Made by a program: the position numbers and the translations under genes
Part shown: positions 1 through 6,281 of the stretch, in pieces
Layout: every line of letters begins with the position of its first letter
Numbering within the stretch: position 1 is the stretch's first letter
NCBI GenBank assembly: GCA_938036585.1
Contig: CALHQN010000071.1
Location: forward strand, 1 to 11,615
From: an uncultured Campylobacter sp.
Lineage (GTDB): Bacteria; Campylobacterota; Campylobacteria; Campylobacterales; Campylobacteraceae
Direction of reading: 5' to 3'
Length of the DNA stretch: 11,615 nucleotides
The notes under the pieces: model-generated
Database searches by the model: none
Told to the model about the DNA's origin: nothing
Seen by the model: only the letters and a program-made list of their open reading frames with translations

Positions 1-60
1 CGTTATCATGGGATTTTATCGCTTGATTTCTTAAACCGCGATAAATTCCGTAACGGCTAA
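1..60 (+). CDS. Possible 3' end of an upstream gene (partial)
   Basis: Frame 1 is open from the window edge to a TAA at 58-60 and would encode the last 19 residues of a protein (ending ...LNRDKFRNG). A terminator-like structure lies about 60 bp further on, which fits a gene ending here. The piece is too short to recognise a family, and an open stretch of this length can occur by chance. Confidence 0.2.
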   Translation, partial: RYHGILSLDFLNRDKFRNG

Positions 61-119
61 GAGCTGCGGAGTTAAATTTGGGGTGATTAAATGTTAAAAT
101 TTCGCGCGCCGCCAAGCCG

Positions 120-181
120 GCTCTTTAAATTTGAAATTCAAAATTTAGGCGTCAAATTTAAACGCCGAAAGAGCTCTTTTT
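120..181 (+). terminator. Branched stem-loop with T-run, candidate terminator
   Basis: An outer stem pairs GCTCTTT (120-126) with AAAGAGC (168-174). Inside it lie two inverted repeats: an imperfect one at 127-146 (AAATTTGAA against TTCAAAATTT, one bulged base) and GGCGT/ACGCC at 148-152/162-166. The run TCTTTTT follows directly (175-181). The 3' side also contains the 12-bp palindrome AAAGAGCTCTTT (168-179). A hairpin followed by T's is the usual intrinsic terminator form; it would end transcription of whatever precedes cstA. The three-way shape is unusual, so a structured leader element is an alternative. Confidence 0.45.
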
Positions 182-199
182 AATTTTGCGATTCAGCTT

Positions 200-320
200 T
201 AAATTATAAAAACGCCGATAAAATACGCACTAAATTTTATTTAACGAGCCCCGCTTTAAAGGCGTAAGTCGTTTTATTAAACGGCAAACTGCGCCAAGCC
301 GCTCGCTAAGCTTTGAGGAG
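200..320 (+). promoter_or_regulatory. Probable cstA promoter and leader
   Basis: Two -10-like hexamers are visible, TATAAA at 205-210 and TAAAAT at 219-224, with no convincing -35, as is common in Campylobacter. A small hairpin (GTCGTTT 268-274, loop TATT, AAACGGC 279-285, one G-T pair) lies in the leader. The ribosome site GAGGAG (315-320) precedes ATG 326 by five bases. Which -10 is used cannot be decided from sequence alone. Confidence 0.3.
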
Positions 321-325
321 TGAGC

Positions 326-2407
326 ATGAAATTTTGGCAAAAGATCCTTTGGGCGGCGGTCGCCGTCATAGGGGCGTGGTGTTTCGGCGTACTTGCGCTA
401 AATAAAGGCGAGAGCATCAGCGCCGTCTGGCTCGTAGTGGCCAGCGCGTGCATCTATCTGATCGGATACACCTTCTACGGGCGCTTTATCGCGTATCGCG
501 TCTTTGAGCTGGACGATCGCCGCGCAACTCCTGCAGTGATCAGAAACGACGGGCGCGATTACGTCCCTACGAACAAATACGTCCTTTTCGGCCACCATTT
601 CGCCGCTATCGCAGGCGCCGGACCGCTCGTAGGCCCCGTGGTGGCCGCACAGATGGGCTATCTGCCCGGCATGATCTGGCTTTTGGTAGGCGTCGTGCTC
701 GCAGGCGCGGTGCATGATTTCATCGTGCTCGTGCTCTCCACGCGCCGTGGAGGCAAGAGCCTCGGCGAGATGATCAAAGATGAGATGGGCAAGCTTACTG
801 GCGGCATCGCGATGATCGGGATTTTTTTCATCATGCTGATCATCGTAGCAATCTTGGCGATGGTCGTCGTAAAGGCGCTTGCGAACTCGCCGTGGGGGCT
901 TTTTACGATTGCTATGACGATACCGATCGCCATATTCATGGGAATTTACATGAGGTTCTTGCGCCCGGGCAAGGTCAGCGAGGCATCGATCATCGGTTTT
1001 GTTTTGCTTATGCTTTCGCTTTGGGGCGGGCATTACGTGGCGATCGATCCGTATTGGCACGACGTCTTTTCGCTAAAGGGCGAGACGCTCGCGCTTCTTA
1101 CGATCGGCTACGGCTTTGTAGCGGCGATCTTGCCCGTGTGGCTGCTGCTTGCACCGCGCGATTATCTAAGTACCTTCCTTAAACTCGGCGTCATCATCGG
1201 CATGGCGGTCGCGATAATTTTCGTCGCGCCCGAGCTTAAAATGCCTGCTACCACGAAATTTATCGACGGCACAGGTCCCGTTTTTGCAGGCCCGATATTT
1301 CCATTTTTGTTTATCACGATCGCATGCGGCGCGATCTCGGGCTTTCACGCGCTGATCTCCAGCGGCACGACGCCTAAGATGGTCGAGCGCGAAACCCATA
1401 CCCTTTTCATCGGCTACGGCTCGATGCTTATGGAGAGCCTCGTGGGCGTAATGGCGCTCGTAGCGGCGTGCATCCTAAGCCCTGGCGAATACTTCGCTAT
1501 CAACTCGCCTGCTGCGGTGCTGGGCAAAGACGCGGTAAGCGCCGCGGCGTATATAAATTCCATCGGATTTAGTATCGCGCCCGAGCAGATCGGCGCCTTG
1601 GCCTCAAACGTCGGCGAAACCACGATGATGAGCCGTACGGGCGGCGCTCCTACCTTTGCGATGGGGCTAACGATGCTGCTGCATCAGATCATCGGCGGCA
1701 AGGAGCTGATGGCGTTTTGGTACCATTTCGCGATCTTGTTTGAAGCGCTGTTTATTCTGACCGCGGTCGATGCGGGCACGCGCACGGGGCGCTTTATGGT
1801 GCAAGAAATTTTAGGCAACCTCTATAAGCCCTTTTCCGATACCAAAAATTTCCTCTACGGCATCATCGCGACTGTGATCTGCGTGGCGGGCTGGGGCTAT
1901 CTGCTCTACAGCGGCGTTACCGATCCTATGGGCGGAATTTACACGCTGTGGCCGCTTTTCGGCGCGTCCAATCAGATGCTCGCGGGTATCGCGCTGCTGC
2001 TTGCGACGGTGGTGCTTTTTAAAATGGGCAAGCAAAAATACGCCTTCGTTACGATCACTCCTGCGATCTGGGTGCTTATAACCACGCTTTATGCGGCGAT
2101 CTTGAAGCTGATGCCGGCCAACGGCGAGCGCGTGCACGATGCGGTAAGCCACGTGGCTATCGCGCAAAATACCGCCGCCAAGCTCGCTAGCCTAAGCGAT
2201 CCCGCGGCGATCGAAAAAGCGCAGGCTATCATCAGAAACAACGTTATCGACGCCGTGCTATGTGCTCTTTTCGTCGTCGTTACGATCATCGTCATCGCTC
2301 AAACGATCCGAATGTGCCTTAAAATTTCAAAGGGCGGCGCGAGCGAGGGATATTTCAAGCTAGCAGAAGGCGAGTACGTGGACAGGGGCGTTTATGAAAA
2401 AGCTTAA
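326..2407 (+). CDS. cstA: CstA-family carbon starvation protein, pyruvate/peptide importer
   Basis: The product is a 693-residue inner-membrane transporter of the CstA family. E. coli CstA (about 700 residues) imports pyruvate and has been linked to peptide use; Campylobacter CstA has been linked to peptide uptake. The protein is almost wholly hydrophobic, with many membrane segments from residue 7 onward. It carries the family signature near the N terminus, NDGRDYVPTNKYVLFGHHF (74-92), followed by AAIAGAGPLVGP. Later conserved stretches include SGFHALISSGTTPK, SNVGETTMMSRTGGAPTFA, VDAGTRTGRFMVQE and PLFGASNQMLAGIALLL. ATG 326 is chosen over GTG 320 because GAGGAG (315-320) sits five bases before it, and GTG would overlap that site. 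The length is normal and the gene is intact. Its 3' end overlaps the next gene by 14 bp, so the two are likely cotranscribed and translationally coupled. The substrate in this species (pyruvate or peptides) is not decided by sequence. Confidence 0.95.
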   Translation: MKFWQKILWAAVAVIGAWCFGVLALNKGESISAVWLVVASACIYLIGYTFYGRFIAYRVFELDDRRATPAVIRNDGRDYVPTNKYVLFGHHFAAIAGAGPLVGPVVAAQMGYLPGMIWLLVGVVLAGAVHDFIVLVLSTRRGGKSLGEMIKDEMGKLTGGIAMIGIFFIMLIIVAILAMVVVKALANSPWGLFTIAMTIPIAIFMGIYMRFLRPGKVSEASIIGFVLLMLSLWGGHYVAIDPYWHDVFSLKGETLALLTIGYGFVAAILPVWLLLAPRDYLSTFLKLGVIIGMAVAIIFVAPELKMPATTKFIDGTGPVFAGPIFPFLFITIACGAISGFHALISSGTTPKMVERETHTLFIGYGSMLMESLVGVMALVAACILSPGEYFAINSPAAVLGKDAVSAAAYINSIGFSIAPEQIGALASNVGETTMMSRTGGAPTFAMGLTMLLHQIIGGKELMAFWYHFAILFEALFILTAVDAGTRTGRFMVQEILGNLYKPFSDTKNFLYGIIATVICVAGWGYLLYSGVTDPMGGIYTLWPLFGASNQMLAGIALLLATVVLFKMGKQKYAFVTITPAIWVLITTLYAAILKLMPANGERVHDAVSHVAIAQNTAAKLASLSDPAAIEKAQAIIRNNVIDAVLCALFVVVTIIVIAQTIRMCLKISKGGASEGYFKLAEGEYVDRGVYEKA

Positions 2408-2609
2408 ATTTAATCCGCTCGCAGCCCCGAAAGCCGTGGCGAGGCTTTTGGCGCGCGCGGATGCCGCACTTGCGCCGCTCATCGGGCTCGGCGATTACGA
2501 GGGCTATCTGGGCCATTTCAGAAGCGCTCATCCGAACGAAATCCCGCTAAGCAGGGCGGAATTTTTCCGCGCGATGCAAGATAGCAAGGCAAAAAACGTC
2601 AAGTGCTGA
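2394..2609 (+). CDS. YbdD/YjiX-family small protein (DUF466), CstA partner
   Basis: This 71-residue protein starts at ATG 2394 inside the end of cstA, in another frame. The core GDYEGYLGHFRSAHPNE followed by PLSRAEFFRAMQDSK fits the YbdD/YjiX family (DUF466), whose members have a conserved Y-x-x-Y-x-x-H-x-R-x-x-H-P pattern and a following EFFR motif. In enterobacteria these small soluble proteins are encoded beside CstA or BtsT and are reported to be needed for pyruvate uptake by those transporters. The same neighbourhood here supports a role as the CstA accessory factor. The N terminus is basic and alanine-rich with no signal peptide. The C terminus ends in a single Cys where many relatives have a Cys pair. 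A purine stretch AGGGG about eight bases upstream may serve as ribosome site, but coupling to cstA is likely. Confidence 0.88.
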   Translation: MKKLKFNPLAAPKAVARLLARADAALAPLIGLGDYEGYLGHFRSAHPNEIPLSRAEFFRAMQDSKAKNVKC

Positions 2610-3111
2610 TAACGGCGAAAGGGCGCGGTCGCGCCGTACTTATAGCCAGTCTGCGACGTTTTGCCGTCATGCCCTGAAATTTCGTGTGGAGCTTCATCGA
2701 GCTTCGGCAGATTTTACTAAGGTGCGCTCGCTAAATTTCGTCGCGGGGCCGCCCTGGTTTAAGGCGTGAAATTTCGCCGCGGATTTGAAATTTTAAATTT
2801 AGACTAGGGCGCGGATAAAGTGCGCGAACGCGTATGAGCTTAAGCCAGCCGAATCTATCGACGGGCTCGCCCATATATCGCCTGCGCATTGATAAATTGT
2901 ATAAATTCGGCGGCGAGCGGTGATGAGATCTATGTCAAATTAAAGCGACGAGAATAGATCGTTAAAATGGTTAAATTTGCTCGGTAAATTCGCTTCTTTA
3001 CGGTCTTACTGCGTGATATAAATTTTTAAAATTCATTCGCGAGAAGCGCGCCGTCCGTCGTTTTACCTGCCGATTTAATTAAATTTAAGCCGTGAATTCG
3101 AGATTTAATAC
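2610..3111. other. Gene-poor stretch of about 500 bp
   Basis: No reading frame here has a ribosome site or a recognisable protein. Just after the YbdD-like gene is a GC-rich inverted repeat, GGCGCG-GT-CGCGCC (2622-2635), without a T-run, so a weak terminator at best. AAATTT motifs recur, with perfect TAAATTTA octamers at 2794-2801 and 3080-3087. On the minus strand, 2799-2939 is open without a start codon and reads like a protein tail; it may be a gene remnant (see findings). Confidence 0.5.
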
Positions 3112-3140
3112 TATACTTGTACGAATTTTATCTCAAGGAG
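3112..3140 (+). promoter_or_regulatory. -10 box and ribosome site of the oxidoreductase gene
   Basis: TATACT at 3112-3117 is a good -10 hexamer. It would start a transcript near 3124 with a short leader to the ribosome site AAGGAG (3135-3140). No -35 hexamer is evident. The small dyad TACTTGTA overlaps the -10 and could be part of an operator, but it is too short to judge. Confidence 0.45.
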
Positions 3141-3145
3141 CCATA

Positions 3146-3673
3146 ATGAAAAATCTTATCGTCTTAGTCCATCCTGACATCGCGAACTCACGCGCGAACA
3201 AAGCATGGCGAGAGCAGGCCTTAAAGCGCGCTGACAGGTTTGATCTGCACGAGCTGTATCCGCTCTACTCGGACTTCAAAATCGACGCCGCAAAAGAGCA
3301 AAAAATACTCGAAAAATATGAAAAGATCATCATCGAATTCCCGCTTTATTGGTACAGCTACCCGCCGTTGCTTAAGAAGTGGTTTGATGACGTATTCGCC
3401 CATGGATGGGCTTATGGCACGGGCGGCGGCGCACTAAAAGGAAAGAGCTTTGCGCTCGCCGTTTCGATTGGAGACGAGCCTGCAAGCTACGCAAAAGGCG
3501 GCGCGGTAGGCTTTAGCATGGATGAGGTGATCACGCCTTTTAAATGCGCTGCAAATTTCGTAGGAGCCAAGTTGTTGCCGAGCTTTTTTTACTACGGCTT
3601 CTCGTTTAATCCGAGCGAGGATTTCGTAGCCGCAAGCGCAGTGAAATTCGGCGAATTTTTGGATAAATTTTAA
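3146..3673 (+). CDS. NAD(P)H-dependent oxidoreductase, flavodoxin-like fold (KefF/MdaB type)
   Basis: This is a 175-residue cytoplasmic flavoprotein of the Flavodoxin_2 / NAD(P)H quinone oxidoreductase family, which reduces quinones or related electrophiles by two electrons using FMN or FAD. The N-terminal strand MKNLIVLVHP (1-10) leads into the flavin-phosphate loop region DIANSRANKA (11-20). The most diagnostic block is FPLYWYSYPPLLKKWFDDVF then AHGWAYG (65-91), which matches the W-Y-S-x-P-x-x-L-K-x-W pattern and AHGWAYG of KefF-like proteins. ATG 3146 is used because AAGGAG (3135-3140) lies five bases upstream; a GTG 54 bp earlier has no such site and would overlap the -10 box. No Kef potassium channel gene is nearby, so a general quinone or electrophile detoxifying role is more likely than channel regulation. 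It appears to be a single-gene unit ended by the stem-loop after its stop. Confidence 0.9.
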   Translation: MKNLIVLVHPDIANSRANKAWREQALKRADRFDLHELYPLYSDFKIDAAKEQKILEKYEKIIIEFPLYWYSYPPLLKKWFDDVFAHGWAYGTGGGALKGKSFALAVSIGDEPASYAKGGAVGFSMDEVITPFKCAANFVGAKLLPSFFYYGFSFNPSEDFVAASAVKFGEFLDKF

Positions 3674-3677
3674 TATT

Positions 3678-3708
3678 GATGCTCGTAAGCGCCCTGCTTA
3701 CGAGCATC
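3678..3708. terminator. Perfect 13-bp stem-loop between convergent genes
   Basis: GATGCTCGTAAGC (3678-3690) and GCTTACGAGCATC (3696-3708) pair perfectly around the five-base loop GCCCT. It starts four bases after the stop of the oxidoreductase gene and faces the end of the convergent permease gene. On the plus strand it is followed by CCCGTATATC rather than a T-run; on the minus strand by AATATTAAAATTT. It probably ends transcription from both sides or stabilises the 3' ends. Confidence 0.65.
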
Positions 3709-3795
3709 CCCGTATATCAACATAGCACGCTTAAATCGCACTTGTAGCGGAGTGGAGGCAAGGCAAAACGTAGTGCGGCAAAATCGCTCGCGCCG

Positions 3796-4527
3796 CTACT
3801 GCAGCACCTTTTTTAACACTAGCGCAAATAGCACGACGTATAGGACGAGCAGCCATTTTTTCTGCGTTTCGCGCTTTGCACGGCGAGCCTGAGAGGTGCC
3901 GAAATATACGCCCAAAAGCCCGCCCACGGCTAGCAGCGCGCCGCGTTCGTAATCCACATGGCCGTTGTACGAAAGGCTCAAAAGCGCGCTAAATGAGCCG
4001 AAAACGATAAAAAATAGCCCCATACAGACCGCTCTTTTGATATCGACGCCCAAAAATCCGACCAATACGGGCGTTAGAAATACCGCACCGCCCACGCCCA
4101 TGCTAAGCGCGATCGCGCCGATAGCAAAGCCGATGAAAAACAGCACCGCGCCGTGGGGATCGGCGTTGCCGCCGCTTGTTACGTTCGTGCTAAAGAGTTT
4201 AAGAAAGGAGATGGCGAGCGTCAACAAAAGGCCGATCTCAAGCACGATTTCCGGCGAGTATTTTACGATGAAGCCCGATAGGCTCGCGCCGCACAGCCCT
4301 CCGAGCCCCACTGCGATGCCGCTATCTAGGCGGAGTCTGCCCGCACGGTAGTTCAGATATGAGCCGAAAAGCGAGACGATGAACATCTGCATCACCGAGA
4401 TGCCCGCTGCGGTCTTGACATCGTATCCGAGAGCCATCATCACGGGCATTACGACCGTGCCGCCGCCGATACCGAAAAAGCCCGATATAAAGCCTACGAT
4501 GGCGCCGATAAAGGGGAGTTCTAACAT
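3796..4527 (-). CDS. TSUP-family permease (TauE/SafE), sulfite/sulfonate or anion exporter
   Basis: The product is a 243-residue inner-membrane protein of the TSUP (TauE/SafE, DUF81) family, whose members move sulfite, sulfoacetate, thiosulfate or related anions and sometimes other small solutes. It shows the family's internal duplication: the first half has GFISGFFGIGGGTVVMPVMM (12-31), and the second half repeats the pattern as IGAIALSMGVGGAVFLTPVL (136-155). Each is followed by a conserved helix (AAGISVMQMF; KRAVCMGLFF). About eight hydrophobic segments can be counted. The length is near the short end for the family. The start is supported by AAGGAT four bases before ATG on the minus strand. 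A TATAAA box lies upstream, with a 19-base palindrome touching it. No sulfur gene lies beside it, so the substrate remains open. Confidence 0.93.
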   Translation of the reverse strand: MLELPFIGAIVGFISGFFGIGGGTVVMPVMMALGYDVKTAAGISVMQMFIVSLFGSYLNYRAGRLRLDSGIAVGLGGLCGASLSGFIVKYSPEIVLEIGLLLTLAISFLKLFSTNVTSGGNADPHGAVLFFIGFAIGAIALSMGVGGAVFLTPVLVGFLGVDIKRAVCMGLFFIVFGSFSALLSLSYNGHVDYERGALLAVGGLLGVYFGTSQARRAKRETQKKWLLVLYVVLFALVLKKVLQ

Positions 4528-4553
4528 TTTGATCCTTAAAATTTGAAGCGAAG

Positions 4554-4577
4554 TTTATAGCTTTAAAATTTAAAGCT
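4554..4577 (-). promoter_or_regulatory. TSUP promoter with adjoining palindrome
   Basis: On the minus strand TATAAA (4554-4559) is a plausible -10 box upstream of the AAGGAT site. Directly upstream and sharing one base is an inverted repeat with perfect 9-bp arms and a one-base centre (4559-4577, AGCTTTAAA/TTTAAAGCT), in the place where a -35 region or an operator would sit. A regulator site is possible, but AT-rich palindromes are frequent in this DNA. Confidence 0.3.
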
Positions 4578-4997
4578 TGATAAATTTGCGAAATTTTGGA
4601 TTTGAAAGCGGGAAATTTGCGGGATTTTAAAGCTTGAAATTTCAGAGCGTAGAATTTTAATTGCAGAATTCGGCTAAAAACTTTATGCGCTGGAGTTACT
4701 AGAGTTTGTAGCAGAGGCGCATTTTTGCTACGTTTGCGGATTTTTGGAATTTTAAAGCATAAAATTTTGGCTCGAAATTTTATCGCAACAGAACGTAAGC
4801 CATAATTTCGGCTTAAAATTTTATACAGGGCTGGCTCGATCTGCATTTGTTTGTGTTGTGGCTTCGAAGTATAAATTTTAGATCATAATTCTGCGCTTGG
4901 ACTGCGGCGGTTTAGCGTAAATTTGGATTAAAATTTTACGTTTGGATCGCGGGCGCAGTATTTTTGTCGCGATTAAATTTTCGACAGGATTTTATCG

Positions 4998-5067
4998 CGG
5001 CGAAATTTCATACGGCAAAATTCCGCACGGTAAAATTTCAGTCAAAATTCTACGGCGAAATTTCTAC
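4998..5067. repeat. Short degenerate tandem repeat, unit about 15 bp
   Basis: Units of the type CGG(C/T)(A/G)AAATTTC begin at about 4998, 5013 and 5028 with an exact 15-bp spacing. Two more, looser units follow at 12-13 bp spacing, ending near 5067. Translation in one frame gives a KF-rich repeat, but no ribosome site precedes it, so I read it as non-coding. Confidence 0.45.
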
Positions 5068-5307
5068 GCTCCTTATTCTAAAAATCGCCGCAAAAGCGGT
5101 GCAAAGTCACGGTAAGATCGCCGTAAAATTTTATGCGGAGCGGGCAAACGCAAAGAGCATAAATTTTGCTCTGAAAAATCCTTACGGTAAAATTTCGCCG
5201 TCCAAAGCCCGTCCAAAGCTCGCCAAAAGAGTGCAAAAAGACTAAAAGCTGCCACAAAATCCTCGCGCCGAAATTCCGCCCGCAAATTTCTCCCGGTAAA
5301 ATCACTT

Positions 5308-5334
5308 TGGATATGAGGCGGGATTTGAACTCGC
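5308..5334 (-). other. Fragment resembling a tRNA 3' end (T-arm)
   Basis: Read on the minus strand, this piece contains GCGAGTTCAAATCCCGCC, with the conserved T-loop pattern GTTCAAATC and a T-stem GCGAG/CCCGC in which four of five pairs form, then CTCATATCCA. The matching 5' acceptor strand, D-arm and anticodon arm are not found upstream, and the acceptor length does not fit by one base. It is therefore not a functional tRNA; it may be an old attachment-site remnant or chance. Confidence 0.2.
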
Positions 5335-5422
5335 GGCAAATTTTTCCGAGCTAAATTTTACGTAAAAATCCGCATTAAATCTGCAAACTTGATCGTAAAT
5401 TTCTCCGAGCGGTTTTCGCGCC

Positions 5423-6154
5423 TTATGAAATTTCCAGCACGATCTCCTTTTTTAGCCCGATCTGTTTGATCTCGAGCACGGAAGCACCGCCCAAACGCAG
5501 CGCAAGCACCTCCGCCTCGCTGCAAGCGCCTGCCAGAGCGATTTCGCGCAACGCCTTGCCGCGCCAAGCCTTGGCGTAGTGGCTCAGCACCTTGCCGCCT
5601 TTGATGAAACTAAAACTCAGATATTCGTGCTTCATCTCATAAAATTTCTCGTAAAATCCCGCGCGCAGATCCACGACGCACTCATCCGCCAGATACCGAT
5701 CCAGCGCGGCGGAGAAGCTATCGCGATAAAATTTCGCCGCGTCTATGCCGCCGAATTTCTCGCCCTGCTTGAGCTTGTAGTTCGGTAGCGCGTCGCCGCC
5801 CAGCACGGGGCCGAAAAGATTTGAGAAAATTATCGTGTTTCGCTCCGCAAACTCCTGCGCTCCGGGGCTTAGCGACGCGTAGCCTAGGGCGCGATACGCA
5901 GTACCCGTGTAGCGCAAAAGCGCCTTCGCGCAGCCTTTTTCAAAGATATTTTCGCGCAGGGCTGCGTCCCATTTTTTCAGCCCAAAAAGCTTGCAAAGCT
6001 CCGCCTCGCTTGCTTTATCCACGAAATCCGCGTAGGCGCGCAGCATCTGCAGGCGCTTTTCGTAAAGATCTGCAAAGATGAAATTTTGCTTGCAAATGCG
6101 CGTGTCGCCGCCCAACTCGCTTTTCATCTCGCTTGGGGAAAATAAAATTTTCAT
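5423..6154 (-). CDS. yaaA: YaaA family peroxide stress protein
   Basis: This 243-residue cytoplasmic protein belongs to the YaaA (UPF0246, DUF328) family. E. coli YaaA (258 residues) lowers free intracellular iron during hydrogen peroxide stress and has a DNA-binding fold. Family marks seen here are the N-terminal MKILFSPSEMK (1-11), RYTGTAYRALGY (81-92), the central block IFSNLFGPVLGGDALPNYKL (109-128), and SHYAKAWRGK (191-200) near the C terminus, where relatives have an S-x-x-A-K-x-x-R-G motif. AAGGAG five bases before the ATG on the minus strand fixes the start. A TAAAAT at 6177-6182 (minus strand) is a possible -10 box. The gene is divergent from trpE and seems to be transcribed alone; nothing links it functionally to tryptophan synthesis. 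Confidence 0.92.
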   Translation of the reverse strand: MKILFSPSEMKSELGGDTRICKQNFIFADLYEKRLQMLRAYADFVDKASEAELCKLFGLKKWDAALRENIFEKGCAKALLRYTGTAYRALGYASLSPGAQEFAERNTIIFSNLFGPVLGGDALPNYKLKQGEKFGGIDAAKFYRDSFSAALDRYLADECVVDLRAGFYEKFYEMKHEYLSFSFIKGGKVLSHYAKAWRGKALREIALAGACSEAEVLALRLGGASVLEIKQIGLKKEIVLEIS

Positions 6155-6176
6155 ACGTTCTCCTTGAAATTTGCTA

Positions 6177-6276
6177 ATTTTACTAAAATTTTGCTTGCAT
6201 TCAAGCCAGCCTGAGCTCGCGCCGCCCGCTCAAATTTAAGCTAAGCAGCGTATAATGGCGCTAAAAATTCCAAGGA
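6177..6276. promoter_or_regulatory. Divergent yaaA/trpE promoter region
   Basis: A perfect TATAAT at 6251-6256 is the likely -10 box of trpE, giving a start near 6263 and a leader of only about 20 bases that includes AAGGA (6272-6276). Minus-strand TAAAAT (6177-6182) may serve yaaA. The trpE leader is too short for a Trp-codon leader peptide or attenuator, and no T-box is visible. Any tryptophan control at this promoter would need a repressor site, which I cannot identify. Confidence 0.5.
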
Positions 6277-6281
6277 CGAAA

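Larger units (their letters stand above)
4578..5422. repeat. Gene-free AT-rich region of degenerate AAATTT repeats
   Basis: This stretch of about 850 bp between the permease and yaaA has open frames on both strands, but their translations are monotonous (AKF, VKF, LKF repeats), lack ribosome sites and match no family I know. The DNA is an irregular series of AAATTT, AAAATTTT and GGCGAAATTTC units. TTTAAAGCTTGA occurs twice near 4570 and 4628. Small hairpins occur at 4708-4731 (GTAGCA/TGCTAC) and 4796-4815 (TAAGCC/GGCTTA). I see no complete RNA gene. Spread of a short repeat or decay of former genes could explain it. Confidence 0.55.

Noticed and set aside
398..1060. Long minus-strand open frame inside cstA (220 codons)
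   Set aside because: It is the shadow of cstA's strong codon bias; the plus frame is a full-length known family, while this translation is His/Arg/Asp-rich and matches nothing.
2622..2635. GC-rich hairpin as terminator of the cstA unit
   Set aside because: Only a two-base loop and no following T-run, so it is not listed as a terminator.
4322..4846. Minus-strand open frame overlapping the start of the TSUP gene
   Set aside because: Its translation is a KF-rich low-complexity string followed by an out-of-frame reading of the permease; there is no ribosome site or family match.
4998..5067. CRISPR array
   Set aside because: Units are about 15 bp, degenerate and without unique spacers; no cas gene is present.
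4964..5245. Plus-strand open frame starting at TTG with AKF/VKF repeats
   Set aside because: No ribosome site, a monotonous composition derived from AAATTT repeats, and open frames on the opposite strand over the same bases.
6255..6281. Upstream ATG of trpE adding nine residues
   Set aside because: This ATG overlaps the TATAAT box and lacks a ribosome site, while ATG 6282 has AAGGA at proper distance.
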